A model generated the notes under the pieces. The model was not told where the DNA came from. It did no database searches and saw only the letters and a list, made by a program, of their open reading frames with translations. A stretch of DNA of 13,748 nt, taken from assembly GCA_002426575.1 (NCBI GenBank), contig DIRE01000072.1:1942-15689 (forward strand), written 5' to 3'. This document shows positions 1-6,054 of the stretch, one piece after another (within the stretch, counting starts at the first letter, position 1; every line of letters starts with the position of its first letter). Made by a program: the position numbers and the translations under genes. The DNA is from Clostridiaceae bacterium UBA5444. Lineage in GTDB: Bacteria > Bacillota > Clostridia > Clostridiales > Oxobacteraceae.

Positions 1-40
1 ACCGCCCAACCGTCCCCAACCGCCCCAACCTCCAACCTCC
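1..40. repeat. C-rich short-unit repeat tract, cut by window edge
   Basis: The first 40 bases are strikingly C-rich against a very AT-rich background and can be read as five degenerate 6-10 base units, each beginning ACC (ACCGCCCA, ACCGTCCCCA, ACCGCCCCA, ACCTCCA, ACCTCC). The minus strand therefore carries several GG to GGGG runs separated by short TT or C spacers. No open reading frame is evident. It may be the edge of an intergenic repeat element, but the rest lies outside the window, so this is only a description. Confidence 0.45.
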
Positions 41-85
41 TAATAAATTCTTGAATAATATAATTATAAGAATCAAAATATATTA

Positions 86-114
86 TTGACTAATATTAAT
101 TTTAATGGTAATAT
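86..114 (+). promoter_or_regulatory. Predicted sigma-A promoter of the thioredoxin operon
   Basis: TTGACT at 86-91 and TAATAT at 109-114 are separated by 17 bases, close to the vegetative consensus. Transcription would begin near 121, which removes the upstream ATG at 121 as a practical start and supports the ATG at 148 with its own SD. Confidence 0.65.
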
Positions 115-147
115 ACCTATATGGGGTATATGAGGGGTGAAAAAATA

Positions 148-1011
148 ATGTATGATGTTATAATAATAGGTAAAGGCCCAGCAGGAATATCAGCTTCACT
201 ATATACCGCAAGAGCAGGGCTCAAAACATTGGTTATAGGCGGATATAGTGATCTTTCTAAAGGACATTCAATTGATAACTACTATGGCTTTGACTCTGGA
301 ATAAGTGGAGAAGAGCTCATAATTAGAGGTGAAAAACAAGTTAAAAGATTTGGAACCGACATAATAGGTGATATGGTTATTGCTCTTGAATATGAGGATA
401 ATGGCTTTTACAAAGTAAAGACAAAAAACAGTGTATATGATGCAAAAGCCGTGCTTTTAGCAACAGGCTCAAATAAGAAGAAAATAAAGATAAATAATAT
501 ACAAAAGTTTGAAGGCAAGGGTGTGCACTATTGCACCACGTGCGATGGATACTTTTATAGAGGTAAAAAGGTTGCACTCCTTGGATATAATGAGTATGCG
601 TTAAATGAACTTGAGGATATGAAGCAATTTACACCATACGTTTCCATATTAACAAATGGTATGGAGCCTGTAGTTGATTTTGGAGAAATAGAAATTATAA
701 CTAAAAAGATAAAATCACTAGAGGGTGATGAATATTTAGATAAAGTTGTATATGAAGATGGACAGTACGATGAATTTGACGGCATATTTGTTGCCTATGG
801 CACCGCGTCTTCAGCAGATTTTGCCAGAAAGCTTGGGGTAATAATTAATGGCAATATTATTGGTGTAGATGAAGATCAAAAGACCAATATACAAGGCTTG
901 TTTGCAGCAGGCGATTGCTCATCTAGTATAAAGCAAGTGGCCACGGCTGTTGGGCAAGGTTGTGTTGCAGGAATGAAAATAATAGAATATGTAAGAAATT
1001 TAGGGAGGTAA
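148..1011 (+). CDS. trxB: Thioredoxin reductase-like flavoprotein, possibly ferredoxin-dependent (FFTR type)
   Basis: A 287-residue FAD-dependent disulfide reductase predicted to reduce the thioredoxin encoded just downstream. Visible features are an N-terminal FAD dinucleotide fold (VIIIGKGPAGIS, residues about 4-15), the redox pair C129-T-T-C132 followed by DG as in bacterial thioredoxin reductases, and the C-terminal FAD motif GLFAAGDC. What is missing is notable: the second nucleotide-binding motif, normally GGGDSA or similar, reads LLGYNEYA, and the HRRxxxR motif that binds the NADPH phosphate is replaced by SILTNG. The protein is also somewhat short for the family. Loss of both motifs is the hallmark of ferredoxin-dependent flavin thioredoxin reductases described in Clostridium. 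The start at 148 is chosen because the SD GAGGGGTGA (132-140) precedes it at good spacing and the promoter lies too close to the ATG at 121. It is followed by trxA after 5 bases. Disulfide reductase fold is very likely; electron donor is inference. Confidence 0.87.
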   Translation: MYDVIIIGKGPAGISASLYTARAGLKTLVIGGYSDLSKGHSIDNYYGFDSGISGEELIIRGEKQVKRFGTDIIGDMVIALEYEDNGFYKVKTKNSVYDAKAVLLATGSNKKKIKINNIQKFEGKGVHYCTTCDGYFYRGKKVALLGYNEYALNELEDMKQFTPYVSILTNGMEPVVDFGEIEIITKKIKSLEGDEYLDKVVYEDGQYDEFDGIFVAYGTASSADFARKLGVIINGNIIGVDEDQKTNIQGLFAAGDCSSSIKQVATAVGQGCVAGMKIIEYVRNLGR

Positions 1012-1016
1012 TTTAA

Positions 1017-1346
1017 ATGGCAGGTAAAAATATTGTTGTATTAACAGATGATAATTTTGAAAAGGAAGTATTGCAATCAGATATACCAGTTATAGTGGAC
1101 TTTTGGGCAACATGGTGTATGCCATGTAAGATGTTTGCTCCAACCTTTGAGCAAGTTGCTAATGAGTACGAAGGCAAAGCAAAGTTTGGAAAGCTAGATA
1201 CGGATGCAAACCCTAAAACATCTATGGAATACGGAATAAGAAGTATCCCAACTGTTGCCTATTTTAAAAATGGGGAAAAACCAAAAGCAACCATTGGAAT
1301 GCTTTCAAAACCAGATTTAAAAAAAGCAGTAGATAATTTATTATAA
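1017..1346 (+). CDS. trxA: Thioredoxin (WCMPC active site)
   Basis: A 109-residue cytoplasmic thioredoxin that reduces protein disulfides and is recycled by the reductase encoded immediately upstream. The fold is complete: DFWATWC34-M-P-C37-K active site, D61 in the LDTD strand and the cis-proline P78 in SIPT. The usual WCGPC is WCMPC here; the residue between the cysteines is known to tune redox potential and partner choice in this family. The SD AGGGAGG (1002-1008) overlaps the stop codon of the reductase gene, and the 5-base gap indicates one operon and probable translational coupling. The unit ends at a strong terminator at 1370-1390. Length is typical of the family. Confidence 0.95.
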   Translation: MAGKNIVVLTDDNFEKEVLQSDIPVIVDFWATWCMPCKMFAPTFEQVANEYEGKAKFGKLDTDANPKTSMEYGIRSIPTVAYFKNGEKPKATIGMLSKPDLKKAVDNLL

Positions 1347-1369
1347 TATAATATTTTCAAAATAAAAGT

Positions 1370-1390
1370 CCTGGCTAAGCCAGGTTTTTT
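1370..1390 (+). terminator. Rho-independent terminator after trxA
   Basis: Perfect six-base stem CCTGGC/GCCAGG with a TAA loop (1370-1384), followed directly by six T residues. It closes the trxB-trxA unit 24 bases after the trxA stop. Confidence 0.88.
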
Positions 1391-1434
1391 ATTTTTACAT
1401 ATGTTCCATTAGTGTATATTAGCATCTCGTGGTA

Positions 1435-1458
1435 TATAATATCTTTATACTAAAGATA
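1435..1458 (+). promoter_or_regulatory. Candidate promoter -10 and overlapping inverted repeat before ogg
   Basis: TATAAT at 1435-1440 is a perfect -10 hexamer, but no convincing -35 is seen at 16-18 bases upstream. The last T begins a perfect 8-3-8 inverted repeat, TATCTTTA-TAC-TAAAGATA (1440-1458), which would lie at the transcription start. It could be a repressor operator or a 5' hairpin; I do not recognise the motif. Confidence 0.4.
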
Positions 1459-1489
1459 CTTTATATCATATAAAAATGGAGGAATAGCC

Positions 1490-2392
1490 TTGAATTACAA
1501 AATAGTTGAAAAAGATAAAGGCATAGTTATAGAGGGCATTAAAGACTTTGTACCTGAACATATACTCGATTGCGGCCAATCATTTAGATGGGTCTTAGAA
1601 GATGATAAAAGCTATACCGGGGTTGCCATGGGCAGGGTTATAAACGTAAATATGGAAGGAAATAATGTGATCTTTAATAATACTGATTTAGATGATTTTA
1701 AAAATATATGGTATGATTATTTTGATTTAGGAAGAGACTATGGAAAGATAAAAGAGAAATTATCTAAGGACGATGTTTTAAAAGAGGCAATAAAATATGG
1801 TGAAGGAATTAGAATTTTAAATCAAGATGAGTGGGAAATACTAATATCCTTTATAATATCTGCAAACAATAGAATACCAATGATAAAAAGGGCGGTAAAT
1901 AATATATCCCAAAGATGGGGAAAGCATATTTTTTATAATGGCAAAACATATTATTCATTTCCTAAGCCAGATGTACTTGCAAATGCTACGGCTGATGAGA
2001 TTAAAGAATGTGGTACCGGGTTTAGAGCAAAATACATTAGTGAAACAGCAAAGATGGTATCTAAACGTGAAGTTGATCTATATGGCCTAAAAGATATAGG
2101 ATATGAAAATGCAAGGCAAGAGCTTTTAAAGTTCCCAGGAGTAGGTCCTAAGGTATCTGACTGCATACTGCTTTTTTCTATGGGATATTATAAGGCTTTC
2201 CCTGTTGATGTATGGGTAAAAAGGGTTATGAGGCATTTTTATGTGGCAGAAGATGTAAGCCTGAAAAAAATAGAAGAGTTTGCGCAAGATAGATTTAAAG
2301 ATTTATCAGGATTTGCACAAGAATACTTATTTTACTATGCACGGAACTCAATGGGAAAAGACGAACTTGAGCAGATGAGTACCAATAAATAA
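1490..2392 (+). CDS. ogg: 8-oxoguanine DNA glycosylase / AP lyase (OGG1-type)
   Basis: A 300-residue bifunctional base-excision repair enzyme that removes 8-oxoguanine from DNA and can cleave the resulting abasic site. The N-terminal third (about 1-110) matches the OGG N-terminal domain, including the DCGQSFRW segment typical of this family. The rest is a helix-hairpin-helix GPD domain: LLKFPGVGPKVSDC carries the catalytic lysine K221, and PVDVWVKR carries the catalytic aspartate D240. The 19-residue spacing matches K249/D268 of human OGG1. It starts at TTG 1490 with SD GGAGGA (1478-1483). It stands alone between two terminators, so it is a monocistronic gene with its own promoter region and an inverted repeat upstream. 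Its neighbour, the thioredoxin system, is also linked to oxidative stress, but shared regulation is not shown. Confidence 0.93.
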   Translation: MNYKIVEKDKGIVIEGIKDFVPEHILDCGQSFRWVLEDDKSYTGVAMGRVINVNMEGNNVIFNNTDLDDFKNIWYDYFDLGRDYGKIKEKLSKDDVLKEAIKYGEGIRILNQDEWEILISFIISANNRIPMIKRAVNNISQRWGKHIFYNGKTYYSFPKPDVLANATADEIKECGTGFRAKYISETAKMVSKREVDLYGLKDIGYENARQELLKFPGVGPKVSDCILLFSMGYYKAFPVDVWVKRVMRHFYVAEDVSLKKIEEFAQDRFKDLSGFAQEYLFYYARNSMGKDELEQMSTNK

Positions 2393-2400
2393 AATAAAAA

Positions 2401-2428
2401 AAACAAGGTTAGATAACCTTGTTTTTTT
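2401..2428 (+). terminator. Rho-independent terminator after ogg
   Basis: Ten-base stem AAACAAGGTT/AACCTTGTTT with an AGAT loop, then a continuing T run to 2428. Because an A run precedes the stem, it could work on both strands, but no minus-strand gene needs it. Confidence 0.88.
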
Positions 2429-2537
2429 ATAGCATAGTTTGTTATACTATAGTTTGGCTATTTAGGGACCATGAAACACATAAATTATATAATATATTAT
2501 CAAGATTTGTGATTTTAAGCCTCAAAGGGTGTGGGAT

Positions 2538-4238
2538 ATGTTAGGGATAAAATATAAAGCCGTTTGGAATGCAGATAATTTAATATCGCCTCAAGGTATA
2601 ATGGCATACAGGGAATATCATTTTATATTTGATAGAATTAATCTAGATGATGGAAGACTATATAAATTCGATGACAATAACAAAAAGCATGAATTAGTAA
2701 TAGATATTGACGACGGAGAATGTTTTTTTGGCAGGGATGGGGATATATATGTACTACATTCTGATATAAATTCAAGGGTTGAAGTCTACGATATTTATGG
2801 AAAAAAGCTAAATGATATTGTATTAAAGGGAACAACCTACCTTATAGATATAGATGAAAATGGTTATATATATGGGGTATTTTCGGAAAACGACAAAATG
2901 TTCATAGATATGTATGACAAAAACAGCAATTTTGTTAGAACCATCCACTCAAGAACAATGCCGCTTATAAGTACCATATGTTGCCATGGTGACTTTGTAT
3001 ATTCAGGTGGATATAGCAAAGATGGTGGGGTTACCATTGAAAGGGTAAATCATATAAGCTTTGTAGAGGAAAGCTATATTATCCATGAGAACAATCCAAA
3101 ATCTATTATAACCAAGATATTAAATTATAAGGACAATTTAATATCTATACTCTCATGTAAATCGAGAGATAGTTTATTAATAATTGATACAAAGACTGGT
3201 GAAAAAAGGAATATTAAGATACCAAGTATAAAATCTATATACGATATTTATATAAAAGACGACAATATTTTTATTGTAAGTGGAGAAAAGACAATTTTCG
3301 AGTATGAATTAACTGATGAATATATAGAACTAGAACCTAAAAAACTAAGTAAAAAACTCTCTAAAAATAGTAATCATAGGTATATTCTATTTTTAATAAT
3401 GATAAAAAATTTCTTAAAAAACTTTTCAAGCATATTTATGAAAATAGGGCTGCCCCTATCTATAATCACAGTATTTTTTTCAGAAATAGGCCTTACTACT
3501 GATACTGATAAATCTATTTCATTGCTATCAAGCTTTTTAAGAAACTCTGAATATGTATTTGTATTAGCTATATCTATAACAATCTTTCTTGTTATAACTA
3601 ACAATCTATTTATACCATTTAAAAAGAAAAGTAGGGTAGACAATATACTTGATATCTATGACAAAGTTGACAGTATTTCTTCCACAGCGTTTTTAAATTC
3701 ATTTATTTTGGGGATGGCCTCATCCATACCATTACTTTATTTGGTGTTAAATGATAGCATATTTAGCAATGAAAATATTAAAAGAACAATAGAAGTGGGG
3801 CTTTTGCTTTCAGTTATTATATATTTAATATCAAAGCATTGTATAGCTAAATTTAAGAAAAATATGAACGGTATGGTTTTTGAGCTTTTAAGTTTTGGAA
3901 TAAAGGATCATGATATATTTACTATAATTGAAAGTCAGGTTAGAAGGGCTAGAAAGGCTGGAACTGATAAGTTTAGCATAAAAATATTATTTGAAGATAA
4001 TTCAAACAATATGATATATAGTGTAATAAAAAAGTGGTCTAGATTGAGAGAAAAGATCACTGGAGATAGAGGGGTTGTAAAAGACTATGATGAGTATTTA
4101 GTGTTATATATAGATCTGCAAAATAGAGATATTAAATACTCTCGTCTATCATTGATAGAGGATTTTATATGCTATATTTCATCTGTTGAAAAGGTATCTT
4201 CAGTAGTAATTGAACCTGCAGAGAAGGAAAACAAATAA
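2538..4238 (+). CDS. Unrecognised membrane protein: beta-rich N-terminus, four TM segments, soluble tail
   Basis: I do not recognise this 566-residue protein. Residues 1 to about 265 are beta-rich, with recurring units in which a D-x-DG-x-I-Y turn is followed by an x-V-x-VYD-x-xGK strand. This resembles a degenerate beta-propeller (NHL or WD-like) but no repeat is canonical. A basic linker (KKLSKKLSKN) leads to four hydrophobic segments at about 296-315, 339-358, 384-404 and 418-435, with a KKK loop after the second. The last 130 residues are charged and probably cytoplasmic, containing an RRARKAG segment. There is no signal peptide, so both soluble parts are probably cytoplasmic. The ATG at 2538 is preferred over the in-frame GTG at 2529 because the SD-like AAAGGGTG (2524-2531) is well placed for 2538. 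The gene is monocistronic, with a terminator on each side. Base composition resembles its neighbours, so there is no sign of recent transfer. Confidence 0.75.
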   Translation: MLGIKYKAVWNADNLISPQGIMAYREYHFIFDRINLDDGRLYKFDDNNKKHELVIDIDDGECFFGRDGDIYVLHSDINSRVEVYDIYGKKLNDIVLKGTTYLIDIDENGYIYGVFSENDKMFIDMYDKNSNFVRTIHSRTMPLISTICCHGDFVYSGGYSKDGGVTIERVNHISFVEESYIIHENNPKSIITKILNYKDNLISILSCKSRDSLLIIDTKTGEKRNIKIPSIKSIYDIYIKDDNIFIVSGEKTIFEYELTDEYIELEPKKLSKKLSKNSNHRYILFLIMIKNFLKNFSSIFMKIGLPLSIITVFFSEIGLTTDTDKSISLLSSFLRNSEYVFVLAISITIFLVITNNLFIPFKKKSRVDNILDIYDKVDSISSTAFLNSFILGMASSIPLLYLVLNDSIFSNENIKRTIEVGLLLSVIIYLISKHCIAKFKKNMNGMVFELLSFGIKDHDIFTIIESQVRRARKAGTDKFSIKILFEDNSNNMIYSVIKKWSRLREKITGDRGVVKDYDEYLVLYIDLQNRDIKYSRLSLIEDFICYISSVEKVSSVVIEPAEKENK

Positions 4239-4278
4239 AACAAAAAGCTGCAAGCATTTGCGGCTTTTTGTTTTATTT
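4233..4278. terminator. Bidirectional terminator between convergent genes
   Basis: A 21-base-pair stem with one G-T wobble and a four-base GCAT loop. The arms at 4233-4248 and 4263-4278 are exact complements. The A-rich left arm gives T tails on both strands, so it serves the membrane protein gene (plus) and the SleB gene (minus). The stem contains the TAA stop of the first gene and reaches into the stop of the second, which is very compact packing. Confidence 0.9.
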
Positions 4279-4798
4279 ATTTAAAGAATACGTGATTGCC
4301 TATTGTTATTGTATTGTTTTTAGAAGTATTTTTCATCCATTTACTAGATGCAGCTTTAGGGTTATAAAAAAACAATGCATTTTGTGTCGGATCATTGCCA
4401 CTTAAAGCATCATCCACTGCTTTATAGGCTTCTTGATCAGGTTTCATATCAGAGAATTTTTGATCTATACAAGAAAATGCGTTTTTTTGATAGATTACAT
4501 CTTCAACTGTTTTAGGAAAGTTTGGGTGCTCTAGCCTATTTAATATAACTGAAGCAACTGCAACCTTGCCTTCGTAAGGTTCTCCCCTGCTTTCTCCATG
4601 AACAATATTTGCGATTAAGTCCCTTTCCCTGCTGCTAAGTTGCCTTCTAGATTTTGCCTTTGCAGTTCTATTTATATAATTTGCCTCAAATACACTTTTT
4701 ACATTATGATTATGGTTAGGCGTAAATATTCTAAAATAGTTTGTATCAAAACTAGATACAAGAAATAAACAAATACATAAACCACATATACGCTTCAT
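4277..4798 (-). CDS. Cell wall hydrolase, SleB/CwlJ family (Hydrolase_2 domain)
   Basis: A 173-residue peptidoglycan hydrolase of the family that includes the spore-cortex lytic enzymes SleB and CwlJ. A short hydrophobic N-terminal stretch after MKR (about residues 4-16) is a likely export signal or membrane anchor. Residues 30-55 form a basic linker. The catalytic domain covers about 56-173, beginning with the diagnostic motif VHGESRGEPYEGKVAVASV, in which E69 matches the proposed catalytic glutamate, followed by LNRL and a conserved C-terminal FYNP segment. No peptidoglycan-binding domain is present, so this is a minimal single-domain member. The SD AGGAGG sits just before ATG 4798-4796. 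The leader is a c-di-AMP riboswitch, and c-di-AMP riboswitches are known to control wall hydrolases in Gram-positives, so expression is probably lowered when c-di-AMP is high. It may act in spore germination or vegetative wall turnover; the sequence does not decide which. Confidence 0.9.
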   Translation of the reverse strand: MKRICGLCICLFLVSSFDTNYFRIFTPNHNHNVKSVFEANYINRTAKAKSRRQLSSRERDLIANIVHGESRGEPYEGKVAVASVILNRLEHPNFPKTVEDVIYQKNAFSCIDQKFSDMKPDQEAYKAVDDALSGNDPTQNALFFYNPKAASSKWMKNTSKNNTITIGNHVFFK

Positions 4799-4811
4799 AT
4801 AACATCCTCCT

Positions 4812-4910
4812 TTTGCCTACGAGGTTAGCTGACGGGTTCGGTAAAGGCATAACCTACGCACCTGCGATTCACCCCTAAAAATGGATCCCCCGTGTATTAA
4901 ACTTCGGCCT
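4812..4910 (-). promoter_or_regulatory. c-di-AMP riboswitch (ydaO-yuaA class)
   Basis: Read on the minus strand from 4910 to 4812, this leader carries the conserved blocks of the ydaO RNA in the correct order. They are GGCCGAAG at the 5' side, GGGGGA, GGGGTGAATCGC, then ACCGAACCCGTCAGCTA and CCTCGTAGGC near the 3' end. GCC at 4908-4906 can pair with GGC at 4817-4815 to close the P1 helix. The class binds cyclic di-AMP and usually turns expression off. Only four A residues lie between the P1 strand and the SD of the SleB gene, and no separate terminator hairpin is visible, so control may act on ribosome access. That last point is inference. Confidence 0.93.
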
Positions 4911-4997
4911 TATGATAGTATCTCCATATTAAAACTAAATATGCAATAAAACTATGTAAAATAAGGCACTTGTGTGGGAATAGATTTCAAATTATAA

Positions 4998-5026
4998 TTG
5001 AGTAGGATAATTATGTTCTATATGAA
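4998..5026 (+). promoter_or_regulatory. Candidate promoter of the ACT-domain gene
   Basis: TTGAGT at 4998-5003 and TATGAA at 5021-5026 are 17 bases apart. The -10 is weak. A perfect inverted repeat, TGTTC-N5-GAACA (5014-5028), overlaps the -10 and could be an operator. Confidence 0.35.
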
Positions 5027-5082
5027 CAAAATACTATATAGTTTAATTTACCAAAAGAATATATAGAAAGGATGAAAAACTA

Positions 5083-5520
5083 ATGAGTTTAAAACACTAC
5101 ATAATTGAAGGGTCTGCATTACCAGAGGTGTTTAAAAAAGTAATTGATGTAAAAAAACTTATTCAAAAAGATAACAAGATGTCAATTAATCAAGCATGTC
5201 AAATAGTTGATATAAGTAGAAGCACTTATTATAAGTATAAAGACAGGGTCCATGAGTTTTATGAAAACAGAATATCAAAGATTGTTACGTTTTTATTAAA
5301 TATTCAAAATGAACCTGGATTATTGTCATCCATAATTGAAACAATTGCAAAGAGCAATGCAAATATACTAACAATAAACCAAAATATACCTATGAATGGT
5401 ATAGCTGTTGTGGTTATATCCATAGAAACCGTTGAAATGGATGTAAGCGTTGAAGACTTGATAAATACACTAAAAAATGTAGAAGGTGTCAGAAAAATAC
5501 TCATATTATCAAGGGCATAA
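5083..5520 (+). CDS. HTH and ACT domain protein, UPF0735/PheB family
   Basis: A 145-residue cytoplasmic protein. Residues about 25-60 form a helix-turn-helix-like segment (MSINQACQIVDISRSTYYKYK). Residues about 68-145 form an ACT domain with the typical NEPGLLSSIIETIAKSNANI opening, in which strand, PG turn and helix are clear. ACT domains bind small ligands, mostly amino acids, and this layout matches the UPF0735 family that includes Bacillus PheB, long placed near aromatic amino acid metabolism although its role is not settled. It starts at ATG 5083 with SD AAAGGATG. It is transcribed divergently from the riboswitch-controlled SleB gene and is followed by the groESL operon, so context gives no functional clue. 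It may be a ligand-responsive regulator; that is inference. Confidence 0.88.
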   Translation: MSLKHYIIEGSALPEVFKKVIDVKKLIQKDNKMSINQACQIVDISRSTYYKYKDRVHEFYENRISKIVTFLLNIQNEPGLLSSIIETIAKSNANILTINQNIPMNGIAVVVISIETVEMDVSVEDLINTLKNVEGVRKILILSRA

Positions 5521-5526
5521 TGCCCT
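5512..5526 (+). terminator. Small hairpin across the stop codon of the ACT gene, possible terminator
   Basis: AGGGCAT-A-ATGCCCT is a perfect inverted repeat that includes the TAA stop (5518-5520). Only ATTTAC follows rather than a clean T run, so termination would be weak. Confidence 0.4.
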
Positions 5527-5633
5527 ATTTACAATAAATAAAGTAAAATTATGAAAAAGGGCGTAAATATGATATAAATGGCATTATACTCTTATAATGG
5601 CTAAAAGCAGCTGAATATGACCGACGTTTGGAT

Positions 5634-5662
5634 TTGATAATGAAGCATCATTTATTTATTAT
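5634..5662 (+). promoter_or_regulatory. Predicted sigma-A promoter of groESL
   Basis: TTGATA at 5634-5639 and TATTAT at 5657-5662, 17 bases apart. The predicted start near 5669 puts the CIRCE operator just downstream, as in other clostridial and bacillar groESL operons. Confidence 0.7.
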
Positions 5663-5673
5663 AGTATTTGTAA

Positions 5674-5700
5674 TTAGCACTCACTGACAGTGAGTGCTAA
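5674..5700 (+). promoter_or_regulatory. CIRCE operator (HrcA binding site)
   Basis: A perfect consensus inverted repeat, TTAGCACTC-N9-GAGTGCTAA. HrcA binds this element and represses chaperonin operons; heat stress relieves it because HrcA needs GroEL to stay active. It lies between the promoter and groES, in the transcribed leader, so the same repeat can also form an mRNA hairpin. Confidence 0.98.
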
Positions 5701-5749
5701 TAATAACAAAAACAAAAATCACTTTTTATATAATATAAGGAGGGTTATT

Positions 5750-6034
5750 ATGAGTATCAAACCATTAGGAGACAGAGTAGTAATTAAAATAGTTGAAGCA
5801 GAAGAGAAGACCAAAAGTGGCATAGTGCTTCCAGGAACAGCTAAAGAAAAGCCACAAATGGCTGAAGTTGTTGCTGTGGGACCTGGTGGACTTGTTGAAG
5901 GTAAAGAAGTTACAATGCAAGTTAAGGTCGGAGATAAGGTAATATTCTCTAAATATGCAGGAACAGAAGTTAAATTCGATGGAGAAGATTATACAATCTT
6001 AAAACAGGACGATTTATTAGCAATCGTTGAATAA
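5750..6034 (+). CDS. groS: Co-chaperonin GroES (Hsp10)
   Basis: A 94-residue co-chaperonin that forms the heptameric lid of the GroEL folding chamber. It opens with SIKPLGDRVVIKIVEAEEKT, contains the mobile-loop region KTKSGIVLPGTAKEKPQ and ends in the typical DDLLAIVE. The start is ATG 5750, preceded by the strong SD AAGGAGG (5738-5744). An in-frame GTG at 5690 would add 20 residues but lies inside the CIRCE operator and has no SD, so it is rejected. groEL follows 20 bases later in the same operon. Regulation is by HrcA at the upstream CIRCE. Confidence 0.98.
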   Translation: MSIKPLGDRVVIKIVEAEEKTKSGIVLPGTAKEKPQMAEVVAVGPGGLVEGKEVTMQVKVGDKVIFSKYAGTEVKFDGEDYTILKQDDLLAIVE

Positions 6035-6054
6035 TATAGCGGGAGGTATGGAAA

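Noticed and set aside
1..40. CRISPR repeat array
   Set aside because: Units are only 6-10 bases, degenerate and without spacers.
121..147. N-terminal extension of the thioredoxin reductase from ATG 121
   Set aside because: It coincides with the predicted transcription start and lacks an SD; the FAD fold begins properly from ATG 148.
5690..5749. N-terminal extension of GroES from GTG 5690
   Set aside because: The GTG is inside the CIRCE operator, has no SD, and would add 20 residues not found in GroES.
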